DNA of 8,566 bases from Acidaminococcus sp. CAG:917 (GCA_000437555.1 FR901028.1:116556-125121); one strand, 5' to 3'; shown: positions 1 through 7,870, counted from the stretch's first letter. The notes: generated from the letters alone by a model not told the origin. Program-made: numbers and translations.

Positions 1-827
1 CAGGCATAGGGGTTAATAAGATTTTGCGTGCCCACCATTACGGCGGTAGCTCCTGCCATCATCATCTCTATGGCGTCTTCTGCTTTAGATACGCCGCCCA
101 TACCCACAACGGGTATAGACACCGCCTTTTTAACGTCGTAAATCATTTTGAGCGCCACGGGAAAAACGCCTTTGCCGCTGTAACCGCCGCTGCCTGTGGC
201 AAGAATCGGCTTTGCCGTAGCTATATCTATCCTCATTCCCACAAGCGTATTTATAAGGCTGATTGCGTCCGCCCCCGCTCCTTCTACGGCTTTCGCCATT
301 TCTGATATGCTTGTGACGTTAGGTGAAAGTTTTACCATAATAGGCTTTTTTACTCTCTTTTTGATTTGCGATACAAGATTTGAAGCGACAGAAGCGTCCA
401 CTCCGAAAGCCATACCTCCGCCCTTGACGTTGGGGCAGGATATGTTGAGCTCGATTGCAAAAACCTTGTCGCAATCGTCGAACTTTTCGCAGACTGATAT
501 GTATTCCGCTTCGCTGTGACCGCCCACGTTGGCGATGACTTTGTCGTTATATACCGCCTTTAGCTTTTCAATCTCTTCGGATATAACCTTATCGACGCCC
601 TTGTTCTGAAGCCCTATGGCGTTGAGCATACCCGACGGACATTCCGCCACTCTCGGCAGAGGATTTCCGTAACGCTCGGACAGAGTCGTGCCTTTAAGCG
701 AGATTGAACCGAGACAGTTTATATCATACCACTCGGCGAATTCATACCCGAAACCGAACGTTCCGCTTGCGGGGATTATCGGATTTTTTAACGTATGCCC
801 TAAAAGGGAAACTTTTAAATCAGTCAA
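1..827 (-). CDS. pyrD: Dihydroorotate dehydrogenase, class 1B catalytic subunit (C-terminus cut by window edge)
   Basis: Oxidises dihydroorotate to orotate in the cytoplasm on an FMN, and passes electrons to PyrK and then NAD+. I translated 275 codons before the window edge; the family is about 300-310 residues, so roughly 30 are missing. Visible motifs: N-terminal NPIIPASGTFGFG (15-27), LKG with Lys45, GMLNAIGLQN (66-75), the catalytic loop ELNISCPN with Cys131 (126-133), KLSPN with Lys166, INT at 192-194, and the FMN phosphate-binding segments GMGG (242-245) and VGT (265-267). A Cys rather than Ser as catalytic base places it in class 1, and the adjacent pyrK makes it class 1B. The start is TTG at 827-825, chosen because AAGGAGG (840-834) sits six bases upstream and the protein aligns from there; no ATG lies close by. 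It overlaps the end of pyrK by 8 nt, suggesting translational coupling. No defects seen. Confidence 0.97.
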   Translation of the reverse strand, partial: MTDLKVSLLGHTLKNPIIPASGTFGFGYEFAEWYDINCLGSISLKGTTLSERYGNPLPRVAECPSGMLNAIGLQNKGVDKVISEEIEKLKAVYNDKVIANVGGHSEAEYISVCEKFDDCDKVFAIELNISCPNVKGGGMAFGVDASVASNLVSQIKKRVKKPIMVKLSPNVTSISEMAKAVEGAGADAISLINTLVGMRIDIATAKPILATGSGGYSGKGVFPVALKMIYDVKKAVSIPVVGMGGVSKAEDAIEMMMAGATAVMVGTQNLINPYA

Positions 828-1542
828 AGATAACCTCCTTTATATCGAATATAGGTCCGTCTTTACAGACCCTTTTCGTGCCTGACTTCGTATGAATCGA
901 ACAGCCCATGCACGCGCCGAAACCGCAAGCCATTCTCGCTTCCATAGAAATAAATCCGCTCTCCGAAAACGCAGGCAGACTTTTTAACATGTTGACAGAG
1001 CCGCACGCATAATATACGTCAAAATCCGGAGCGAGATTTTTGAGCCCGTCTGCTATCGTGCCTTTAAATCCGTCGCTTCCGTCGTCGGTTGAAGTTTGAT
1101 AATCAAAATCCTTGAAGTCGTCTAAAAAGCAAAGTTCCGACGCCGTCTTCGCCCCTAAAAACAAGGTTGGGATTATGCCTTTTTCCTTAAAGCTTTTTGC
1201 AAGATAAAGTAAAGGCGCAGCTCCCAATCCCCCGCCTATAAGCAAAGGTTTTTTTGCAAGAGAGGTGTCAAACCCGTTGCCGAGTCCCGTGAGGACGTCA
1301 AGCTTTTCGCCGCTTTGCATTTTTGACATAGCCTTCGTTCCCTCGCCCAGCACTTTGTATAGCACCGTCATATTTTTGCCGTCGTAGTCGTATACGCAAA
1401 AGGGGCGACGCAGAGTAAATCCGTCGACCGCGATTTCGACAAACTGTCCCGGGATAGGTTTTTCGCACTCGCCAAGCGTCATTTTATAGACGTCCAGAGA
1501 AAGTGCGACGTTTGATTTTACCGTTAAAATTTCCTGTTTCAT
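820..1542 (-). CDS. pyrK: Dihydroorotate dehydrogenase electron transfer subunit (FAD, 2Fe-2S)
   Basis: Partner of PyrD in the class 1B heterotetramer; carries electrons from the PyrD FMN through a 2Fe-2S cluster and FAD to NAD+. At 240 residues it has normal length. In order: an N-terminal ferredoxin-reductase-like FAD domain with LRRPFCVYD (44-52), where the usual Ser of RRPxS is Cys49; a Gly-rich nucleotide loop LIGGGLGAAPLL (101-112); an NAD-side region with YYACGS (177-182); and the C-terminal cluster loop with Cys206, Cys211, Cys214 and Cys226 in the C-x4-C-x2-C-x11-C spacing, followed by KDGPIFD. All four cluster ligands are present. Its ATG shares one base with the carB stop (TGATG) and I see no good Shine-Dalgarno in front, so translation probably depends on reinitiation after carB. 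Its last 8 nt overlap pyrD. Confidence 0.97.
   Translation of the reverse strand: MKQEILTVKSNVALSLDVYKMTLGECEKPIPGQFVEIAVDGFTLRRPFCVYDYDGKNMTVLYKVLGEGTKAMSKMQSGEKLDVLTGLGNGFDTSLAKKPLLIGGGLGAAPLLYLAKSFKEKGIIPTLFLGAKTASELCFLDDFKDFDYQTSTDDGSDGFKGTIADGLKNLAPDFDVYYACGSVNMLKSLPAFSESGFISMEARMACGFGACMGCSIHTKSGTKRVCKDGPIFDIKEVIFD
832..840 (-). promoter_or_regulatory. Ribosome binding site for pyrD (decides TTG start)
   Basis: The minus strand reads AAGGAGGTT here, the strongest Shine-Dalgarno match in the window. It lies inside the last codons of pyrK, six bases before the TTG at 827. It supports TTG as the true pyrD start. Confidence 0.85.
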
Positions 1543-4500
1543 CAGATGCAGCTAATTCCCATTGTAGTTTCTTCGAGCACGTCAAGCAATACGCTGACCG
1601 TATCCAAAGAAGTGAAGACGGGCACGTTGTTTTCGACAGCCGTTCTTCTGATTTTGAGTCCGTCCTTTCTTTGAGTCATCTCGCTTTCGCTTATCGTGTT
1701 GACGACGTAGGTGACGTAGCCTTTTCTGAGCGAATCGAGAATTTCCTCACTGCCCTGCGACAGCTTCTTTTTGACTCTCGTCCTTATGCCGTGCTTTTTG
1801 AGGAAGTCCGCCGTTCCCGACGTGGCTTCGATATTAAAACCAAGGTCGTAAAAACGCTTGAGGAGCGGGAGTGCCGCTTCCTTATCTTTATCCGCAATAG
1901 TGGCGAGCACCGTGCCGTAGTTGGAAACTTTAAGTCCCGACGCCTTGATTGATTTATAAACCGCGCGGTTTAAAGATTTATCATATCCGATTGCTTCGCC
2001 CGTCGATTTCATCTCGGGTGAGAGCACCGTGTCAAGTCCCGTGAGTTTCGAGAAGCTGAACACGGGCGACTTGACGTACCATCTGTCTTTTTTGGGAAGC
2101 ACTCCGGTATATCCTTGCTCTTTAAGACTCTTGCCCAGCATAACCTTTGTGGCAATCTTCGCAACGGGAACGCCCGTCGATTTTGCCATAAACGGAACCG
2201 TTCTCGACGAACGGGGGTTGACTTCTATGATATAAACCTTGCCCGTCGTCTTTTCGACGATAAACTGAATGTTGAAAGGTCCTATGATATGAAGTGCAAT
2301 TCCCACTCTGTTAGCGTAATCTATGATTGTTTCTTCAACTTCTTTGGAGAGCGTGCGCGTCGGATATACGCTCATTGAGTCGCCCGAATGAACGCCCGCC
2401 TTTTCGATGTGTTCCATAATACCGGGGATAAATACCTCTTTGCCGTCGCATACCGCATCGACTTCGCATTCCGTTCCCACAATATATTTATCGATAAGCA
2501 CGGGGTGCTTTTTGTTGAGTTTGACGGCTTCCGACAAGAATCCGCTGAGCGATTTTTCGTCATAGACAATATGCATCATTCTGCCGCCCAAAACGTAGCT
2601 GGGGCGGACGAGCACGGGATAGCCTATCTCTTTTGCCGCCTTTAAACCGTCTTCGATATTGAACACCGCTTTGCCTTCGGGCATAGGAATGTTTAAGCTG
2701 TTTAAAACTTCGATAAACTTATCTCTGTCTTCGGCAAGAGCTATTGCCTCGCTGTCGCTTCCTATGAGTTTGACTCCTGCTTCGGTCAAGTCGTCGGCGA
2801 GGTTAATTGCCGTCTGACCGCCGAGAGCCACAATGACGCCCTCGGGTTTTTCGAGGTCGATTATGTTCATGACGTCTTCGAAAGTGAGCGGCTCGAAATA
2901 AAGTTTGTCTGACAGCGTGTAGTCGGTGGAAACGGTTTCGGGGTTGTTGTTTATGATTATCGCCTCATAGCCCTCTTCCTTTATCGCCCATACGGCGTGC
3001 ACGGTGGAATAGTCGAACTCTACGCCCTGACCTATACGTATAGGTCCGCTTCCCAAAACGATTATCTTTTTATCCTTTGTGACAACCGATTCGTTCTCGT
3101 CGCCGTATGTTGAATAAAGATAGGGTATATAAGATTTAAACTCGCCCGCACAAGTGTCTATTGACTTATATACCGGCATTATTCCCTCCTGCTTTCTCAT
3201 CTTGAAAACTTCGAGCGGCGTCATTGACCATGCCGAACCGATATATTCGTCGGAAAAGCCGTATTTTTTTGCCTTTAACAAAACGTCTTTGTTTTTGCCC
3301 TTTTTGATTTCCTTTTCAAGCTCTACTATATTGAGTATCTTATCGAGGAAGAAGCGGTCGATTTTAGTTATAGAATAGATATAAGAAACGGGAACGTCCT
3401 TTCTGAGCGCCTCGGCAATCGCAAAAATGCGGTCGTCTTTATTGGCAATGATTTCATCGATGAGGTCGTGCGTGGACATCTCCTTGAATTTTTGCATTTC
3501 GAGGTGACATACGCCGATTTCCAAAGAGCGGACGCTCTTTAAAAGACATTCTTCTATATTTCTGCCGATTGCCATAACTTCGCCGGTTGCTTTCATCTGA
3601 GTGGTCAAGGTGCGGTCGGCTTCGGTGAATTTATCGAACGGAAAACGCGGAACTTTGCAAACGACATAGTCAAGCGACGGCTCAAAGCACGCTTTCGTGT
3701 TGGCTATGTCGATTTCGTCCAAAGTGAGTCCGCAGGCAATTTTTGCCGAAACTCTTGCAATCGGATATCCGCTTGCCTTACTTGCCAAGGCGGAAGAACG
3801 GCTGACTCTCGGATTGACTTCGATTACATAATATTGGAAGGAAAACGGGTCAAGCGAGAACTGTATGTTGCAGCCGCCCTCTATCTTTAAAGCTCTTATA
3901 ATCTTCAAAGCGGCGTTACGCAGCATCTGATGTTCTTTTAGAGTGAGCGTCTGCGACGGCGCAACGACTATACTGTCTCCCGTGTGTATTCCGACGGGGT
4001 CGATGTTTTCCATTGTACAAACGGCTATTGCCGTATCGTTTTTATCTCTTAAAACCTCGAATTCTATCTCCTTAAAACCCTTTATGGATTTTTCGACAAG
4101 CACTTGCGATACGGGAGAAATTTTAAGCGCGTTTTTAACTATCAGTGTGAGCTCATCGTCGTTTTCGGCAAAGCCGCCGCCCGTGCCGCCCAAAGTGAAC
4201 GCAGGACGAATTATTACGGGGTAGCCTATACTGTGCGCGCTCTCGAGTGCCTCTTCTAAAGTGGTTGCCGTGTGCGATTCTATGCTGGGCTCGCCTATCG
4301 ATTCGCATACGTCTTTAAATAGCTGCCTGTCTTCCGCTTTTGCTATTGCCTCGTAGCTTGTTCCCAAAAGCTCTACCTGACACTCGTCCAATATGCCTTT
4401 TGTGTAAAGCTGCATACCGAGGTTAAGACCGGTTTGACCGCCTATCGAGCAGAGCAATCCGTCGGGTCTTTCGTATCTTATTATCTTGGCGACGTGCTCG

Positions 4501-4712
4501 AGGTCGAGAGGCTCCATATAGACTTTGTCGGCAATGAGCGTATCCGTCATTATCGTTGCGGGGTTGGAGTTCACCAAGACAACTTCATATCCTTCCTCTT
4601 TTAAGGCAAGACAAGCCTGAGTGCCGCCGTAGTCAAATTCGGCAGCCTGTCCTATGACGATAGGACCGCTTCCTATAACCATAATTTTTTTAATATCTGT
4701 TCTTCTCGGCAT
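1542..4712 (-). CDS. carB: Carbamoyl phosphate synthetase large subunit
   Basis: Makes carbamoyl phosphate from bicarbonate, ammonia and two ATP. With the start at 4712 it has 1056 residues, close to the E. coli enzyme (1073). First half (about 1-395): GSGPIVIGQ, Arg129 in AEDR, Arg169 in IIRPAF, Gly-rich loop GGTGGG (175-180), HTGDS, and metal ligands Glu298/Asn300 in IEVNPRVSR. Linker/oligomerisation region about 396-545. Second half (about 546-925): GSGPIRIGQ, Arg663 in AEDR, Arg703 in VRPSYVLGGR, HSGDS, and Glu830/Asn832 in IEVNPRSSR. C-terminal methylglyoxal-synthase-like allosteric domain (about 930-1056) keeps Thr964, Gly966, Thr967 and Lys983, matching the E. coli UMP/IMP phosphate-binding positions, so UMP feedback is plausible. 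Both synthetase active sites look intact, in contrast to CarA. An in-frame ATG at 4730 exists, but MPRRTDIKK at 4712 matches family N-termini and has the better RBS. Overlaps carA by 23 nt and pyrK by 1 nt. Confidence 0.98.
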   Translation of the reverse strand: MPRRTDIKKIMVIGSGPIVIGQAAEFDYGGTQACLALKEEGYEVVLVNSNPATIMTDTLIADKVYMEPLDLEHVAKIIRYERPDGLLCSIGGQTGLNLGMQLYTKGILDECQVELLGTSYEAIAKAEDRQLFKDVCESIGEPSIESHTATTLEEALESAHSIGYPVIIRPAFTLGGTGGGFAENDDELTLIVKNALKISPVSQVLVEKSIKGFKEIEFEVLRDKNDTAIAVCTMENIDPVGIHTGDSIVVAPSQTLTLKEHQMLRNAALKIIRALKIEGGCNIQFSLDPFSFQYYVIEVNPRVSRSSALASKASGYPIARVSAKIACGLTLDEIDIANTKACFEPSLDYVVCKVPRFPFDKFTEADRTLTTQMKATGEVMAIGRNIEECLLKSVRSLEIGVCHLEMQKFKEMSTHDLIDEIIANKDDRIFAIAEALRKDVPVSYIYSITKIDRFFLDKILNIVELEKEIKKGKNKDVLLKAKKYGFSDEYIGSAWSMTPLEVFKMRKQEGIMPVYKSIDTCAGEFKSYIPYLYSTYGDENESVVTKDKKIIVLGSGPIRIGQGVEFDYSTVHAVWAIKEEGYEAIIINNNPETVSTDYTLSDKLYFEPLTFEDVMNIIDLEKPEGVIVALGGQTAINLADDLTEAGVKLIGSDSEAIALAEDRDKFIEVLNSLNIPMPEGKAVFNIEDGLKAAKEIGYPVLVRPSYVLGGRMMHIVYDEKSLSGFLSEAVKLNKKHPVLIDKYIVGTECEVDAVCDGKEVFIPGIMEHIEKAGVHSGDSMSVYPTRTLSKEVEETIIDYANRVGIALHIIGPFNIQFIVEKTTGKVYIIEVNPRSSRTVPFMAKSTGVPVAKIATKVMLGKSLKEQGYTGVLPKKDRWYVKSPVFSFSKLTGLDTVLSPEMKSTGEAIGYDKSLNRAVYKSIKASGLKVSNYGTVLATIADKDKEAALPLLKRFYDLGFNIEATSGTADFLKKHGIRTRVKKKLSQGSEEILDSLRKGYVTYVVNTISESEMTQRKDGLKIRRTAVENNVPVFTSLDTVSVLLDVLEETTMGISCI

Positions 4713-5802
4713 TTGTCTTACCTCCCGCAAAAGCTTTAATGTTTTCTACAAACTTTTTGTAAACTTCTTGTTTATCTCCCGGCTCCGCACAATTTTCCGG
4801 CTGATAGGCAACCGCAAAAATTTTGTTTTTTGAGTCCTCAACGCCCTCTACGTCGCCGTCGATTACGTTGACGTGCGTCACTTCGAGTCCCGTGCCCTTT
4901 AGCGAGGAAGCTTCCACCGAATAAAGGTGGTGCTGCGAAGTGATTTCAATCTCACCCGTCGTTAAGTTTTTGACGGGCAGATTTGAGCCGCTGTGTCCTT
5001 TTTTCATTTTAAACGTCTTTGCGCCGTATGCTCTCGCCACAATCTGAAGTCCGAGACCGATTGCAAAAACGGGAAGCTTTCCCTTGAGTTTCTTGACAAG
5101 CTCAACCGTTTCAGGCACGTCCGCCGGGTCGCCGGGTCCGTTGGGTATAAAAACGCCGTCGGCTTTTTGCATCATTACTTCGTCAAAGGTGGAGTTGTAA
5201 GGCAAAATGGTCAGATTTATACCGCAGTCGTTCATCTTTCTGAGACTTATGTTTCTTATTCCGCAATCTATTACCACAACGGAATATTTTGGATTTCTCG
5301 TGGGGCAATGCCTGGCGTTTGTTCTCGACACTCTTTTTACCGCGTCGCACTCCGCCTTAAATGCTTTGATTGCCTTTACGCACTCGTCTACGTTTGCGCC
5401 CTCATCGCAAATCATCGCCTTCATTGTGCCTTCGTCTCTTATAATGCGGGTAAGTTTTCTGGTATCGATTCCGCTTATGCCGACGACGTTGTTTTCGCAC
5501 ATCGATTCGTTTAAAGTCATGGTAGTTCTGAAGTTAGACGGCATATCGTTATATTCGCTTACAATAAAGCCCGCCAAAAAAACGCCCTTTGAATCGAAGT
5601 CCTCGTCCGTGAGCCCATAGTTACCGATTAACGGATAGGTCATAACGACAAATTGGTCGAGATAGGCGGGGTCGGAAAATATTTCCTGATATCCCACCAT
5701 TGACGTATTGAACACTACTTCGGCGATTTTGGTTTCACCGCTTCCGAAACCTTCGCCTTTAAAAACGGTTCCGTTTTCTAAAATCAAAATTTTGTTTGGC
5801 AT
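4690..5802 (-). CDS. carA: Carbamoyl phosphate synthetase small subunit, glutaminase active site lost (pseudo-glutaminase)
   Basis: By family this subunit hydrolyses glutamine and channels ammonia to CarB. It has 370 residues, a normal length, with an unbroken frame. The N-terminal small-subunit domain (about 1-150) is well kept: FNTSMVGYQE (31-40), YPLIGNYG (56-63), GISGIDTRKLTR (108-119). The class I amidotransferase domain (about 172-360) keeps NGPGDP (221-226), Gln253 and Glu336. However, the nucleophile elbow, normally FGICLGHQ, reads FAIGLGLQ (246-253): the Cys269-equivalent is Gly249 and His272 is Leu252. The YHPE motif is YQPE, so His353 is Gln334. His341 is Glu322; glutamine-contact positions Ser47, Asn311 and Gly313 are Ala46, His291 and Leu293. 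I checked Gly249 (codon 5058-5056), Leu252 and Gln334 (4803-4801) against the DNA. Glutamine-dependent activity is therefore unlikely; I infer a structural or regulatory role with an ammonia-fed CarB. Overlaps pyrC by 19 nt and carB by 23 nt. Confidence 0.96.
   Translation of the reverse strand: MPNKILILENGTVFKGEGFGSGETKIAEVVFNTSMVGYQEIFSDPAYLDQFVVMTYPLIGNYGLTDEDFDSKGVFLAGFIVSEYNDMPSNFRTTMTLNESMCENNVVGISGIDTRKLTRIIRDEGTMKAMICDEGANVDECVKAIKAFKAECDAVKRVSRTNARHCPTRNPKYSVVVIDCGIRNISLRKMNDCGINLTILPYNSTFDEVMMQKADGVFIPNGPGDPADVPETVELVKKLKGKLPVFAIGLGLQIVARAYGAKTFKMKKGHSGSNLPVKNLTTGEIEITSQHHLYSVEASSLKGTGLEVTHVNVIDGDVEGVEDSKNKIFAVAYQPENCAEPGDKQEVYKKFVENIKAFAGGKTNAEKNRY
4721..4726 (-). promoter_or_regulatory. 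Ribosome binding site for carB (decides start)
   Basis: GGGAGG on the minus strand, eight bases before the ATG at 4712. It lies within the carA coding region and favours the 4712 start over the ATG at 4730. Confidence 0.75.
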
Positions 5803-7001
5803 AGTGCCTCCGTATCTATATATTTTATTTTTCCGTTTATAACGCTTACTAAATTAAACCCGTATAAATCCATACCGATATACGGACTGTTTTTGCCCAT
5901 CGATAAAATTTCCGATTTTTTATAGGTGCGCTTGTTGTCGATATCCAAAGCGCAAAACGTTGCCGCTTCTCCCTCTTTTATCTCGCCTGCGTCGATACCG
6001 AAACGGTTTTTTGCCCCTATCCTCGTAAACCTGACAAGCGAGGCAAGAGAAATATATCCCGTTTTGTAAAGCGACGTTATCACTACGGGATAAAGCGTTT
6101 CAAAACCGATTATTCCGTATGGAGCAATATTCCAAGCCTGAGATTTTTCGTACTCGGTATGCGGCGCGTGGTCGGTGGCAATCATATCCGCCGTGCCGTC
6201 CAAAAGCGCCGCCCTTGCCGCTTCAACGTCTTTTTTTTGCCGCAGCGGCGGATTCATTTTAAAGTTTGCGTCCGTCTTTTCGACGGCACAATAAGAGAGA
6301 TGATGCGGCGTTACTTCACAGCTCACGTCCATTCCGTCCGCTTTCGCTCCCCTTATAAGGTCGAAACTTTCGGCAGTCGACATATGGCAGAAGTGATATT
6401 TTACCCCGCTCTTTTTCACGAGGTTCAATTCCCTTTCCACGGCGATATATTCCGCCTGCTCACTGTCGCCGTAGCCTGCCGCCTCGGCGTGGGAACATAT
6501 TATCTTTCCCGTCTTTTTGACTTCCTGCATCGCCTCGAGCAAAAGTCCCGTGTCGTTCACGCACTTGCCGTCGTCGGAAAAGGCGACAACTTTATCCGCT
6601 ATTGAGGCAATATCTGAAAGCTGCCTGCCCTGCTGACCCTTGGTGACGGCACCGAAAGGCAGAACTGTTATGCAGGCGTCCCTTTTTATTATGTCGATTT
6701 CTTTTTGAAGATTTTCCGCGCAGTCGGGAACGGGATTTAAATTCGGCATGGCAAAAGCCGTGAAAACTCCGCCCTTTGCCGCGCTGAGACTTCCCGTCTT
6801 TATCGTTTCTTTTGCTTCAAATCCCGGCTGACGGAAGTGAGCGTGAGGGTCTATCGCTCCGCCCGTGACAAACGCACCCTTTAAATCGTATCCCTCGCCC
6901 GAGAGATTTTCGCCTATTTTTGAAATTATCTGCCCTCTGACTTCTATGTCGACGATTTTCGTTTCGCTGCCGGACAGTATCATAGCGTTTTTAAAAATCA
7001 T
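5784..7001 (-). CDS. pyrC: Dihydroorotase
   Basis: Cyclises N-carbamoyl-aspartate to dihydroorotate; cytoplasmic zinc amidohydrolase. It has 405 residues, within the range of the Bacillus-type class I dihydroorotases. Visible active-site elements: HxH at His53/His55 in IDPHAHFRQPG (50-60); FSDDG (141-145), the aspartate-bridged metal site typical of this class in place of a carbamylated lysine; His171 in SHAE; His206 in HMSTAES; PHH at 232-234; NPPLR (250-254); and the catalytic Asp277 in ATDHAPH. The C-terminal small beta domain ends in a typical VINGKI segment near 388-392. All expected residues are present. The ATG overlaps the pyrB stop (ATGA) and is preceded by GGAGGG with six-base spacing. 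The last 19 nt overlap carA. Confidence 0.97.
   Translation of the reverse strand: MIFKNAMILSGSETKIVDIEVRGQIISKIGENLSGEGYDLKGAFVTGGAIDPHAHFRQPGFEAKETIKTGSLSAAKGGVFTAFAMPNLNPVPDCAENLQKEIDIIKRDACITVLPFGAVTKGQQGRQLSDIASIADKVVAFSDDGKCVNDTGLLLEAMQEVKKTGKIICSHAEAAGYGDSEQAEYIAVERELNLVKKSGVKYHFCHMSTAESFDLIRGAKADGMDVSCEVTPHHLSYCAVEKTDANFKMNPPLRQKKDVEAARAALLDGTADMIATDHAPHTEYEKSQAWNIAPYGIIGFETLYPVVITSLYKTGYISLASLVRFTRIGAKNRFGIDAGEIKEGEAATFCALDIDNKRTYKKSEILSMGKNSPYIGMDLYGFNLVSVINGKIKYIDTEALCQTKF
5807..5811 (-). promoter_or_regulatory. Ribosome binding site for carA
   Basis: GGAGG on the minus strand, four bases before the ATG at 5802, a slightly tight spacing. It sits inside the 3' end of pyrC, so carA has its own initiation signal. 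Confidence 0.65.
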
Positions 7002-7870
7002 AGCCGACCCTCCAATACCATAGATAAAACCGCCATACGGACAAAAACGCCGTTTTGCATCTGTTTCAAAATTCTGCTCTTAGGGCATTCCGCCACTTCG
7101 TCGGCGATTTCTATACCCCTGTTTATAGGAGCGGGGTGAATGATTATCGCACCGTCTTTCATTGCGTCTGCCCTATCACTAGTCATTCCGTAAAGAGCGT
7201 GATATTTTGCCTCGTCAAACGCCAAAGCGTCTTTATGCCTTTCAAACTGCACTCTCAAAAGATTTATTACGTCGCAATCGACTATTGCTTCGTCAATAGT
7301 CGTTTTATAGGCGGTATCGTCAAGCCATATTTCGGGGCCTGCAATCGAAACGCGCATTCCCAGCCTTTTCATAATCTCGGCGTTGCCGTGCGCCACTCTG
7401 CTGTGCTTGATATCGCCGACTATGCAAATTTTGAGACCGTCGAACCTGCCGAATTCCTCGTATATCGTCATAAGGTCAAGGAGCGTTTGCGTCGGGTGGT
7501 CGCTTGCTCCGTCCCCCGCATTAAAAACAGGGATTTGGACAGATTCCAAATCCCTATAATAACCGTCTTTGCTATGGCGAATAATAACCCCGTCGACGCC
7601 GAGCGCCTCAAACGTTTTGACCGTGTCGTAAAGGCTTTCTCCCTTAGCGAGCGACGACGCATTTGCGTTAAATGAAACGGGAGTAATGCCGAGTTTTATC
7701 ATCGCCATTTGAAAGCTGTATTGAGTTCTGGTGGAATTTTCAAAGAATAAAGTCGCCATCGTTTTACCGGGATAGCTGATTTTTTCGCCGTTTTTAAAGC
7801 GAACGGCCTGGTCGATAATCTTTTGAATCGTGTCTGCCTTCAGTGTGTTTAAAGTGAGTAACCCTTTCAT
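6998..7870 (-). CDS. pyrB: Aspartate carbamoyltransferase catalytic subunit
   Basis: Transfers the carbamoyl group from carbamoyl phosphate to aspartate, the committed step of pyrimidine synthesis. It has 290 residues, a little shorter than the usual 300-310. The carbamoyl phosphate loop is FFENSTRT (42-49; Ser46, Thr47, Arg48, Thr49), followed by SSLAKGES with Lys76, Arg98 in IIRH, His125 in the DHPTQTLLDL motif (124-133), Arg158 in HSRVAHG, and Arg206/Gln208 in LLRVQFER for aspartate binding. The HPxP-xNRG segment reads HPAPINRG (245-252). All key residues are there. No pyrI-like regulatory subunit follows, so it is probably a plain catalytic trimer. First gene of the operon; a moderate ribosome site AAGGAAG (7882-7876) lies five bases ahead of the ATG. 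Its stop overlaps the pyrC start by 4 nt. Confidence 0.98.
   Translation of the reverse strand: MKGLLTLNTLKADTIQKIIDQAVRFKNGEKISYPGKTMATLFFENSTRTQYSFQMAMIKLGITPVSFNANASSLAKGESLYDTVKTFEALGVDGVIIRHSKDGYYRDLESVQIPVFNAGDGASDHPTQTLLDLMTIYEEFGRFDGLKICIVGDIKHSRVAHGNAEIMKRLGMRVSIAGPEIWLDDTAYKTTIDEAIVDCDVINLLRVQFERHKDALAFDEAKYHALYGMTSDRADAMKDGAIIIHPAPINRGIEIADEVAECPKSRILKQMQNGVFVRMAVLSMVLEGRL
7008..7013 (-). promoter_or_regulatory. Ribosome binding site for pyrC
   Basis: GGAGGG on the minus strand, six bases upstream of the pyrC ATG at 7001 and inside the end of pyrB. Confidence 0.75.

Noticed and set aside
24..519. Two plus-strand frames opposite pyrD
   Set aside because: They overlap the pyrD reading frame, which translates cleanly with all class 1B motifs.
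2372..2569. 65-codon minus-strand frame inside carB
   Set aside because: Out-of-frame shadow within the conserved second ATP-grasp half of carB.
4713..4730. Upstream ATG for carB at 4730
   Set aside because: Adds six residues not typical of the family; the ATG at 4712 has a GGGAGG site at good spacing and the usual MPxRTDI start.
4993..5514. 173-codon open frame on the plus strand opposite carA
   Set aside because: Antisense shadow of carA; composition and motifs match no family and there is no initiation signal.
4690..5802. CarA as a pseudogene
   Set aside because: No stop or frameshift, normal length, conserved N-terminal domain and coupled overlaps on both sides; better explained as a maintained pseudoenzyme.
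6159..6605. 148-codon plus-strand frame opposite pyrC
   Set aside because: Shadow of pyrC, biased in composition, no supporting signal.
7055..7675. 206-codon open frame on the plus strand opposite pyrB
   Set aside because: Lies wholly antisense to an intact, well-conserved pyrB, with no ribosome site or recognisable domain; typical shadow of a coding strand.
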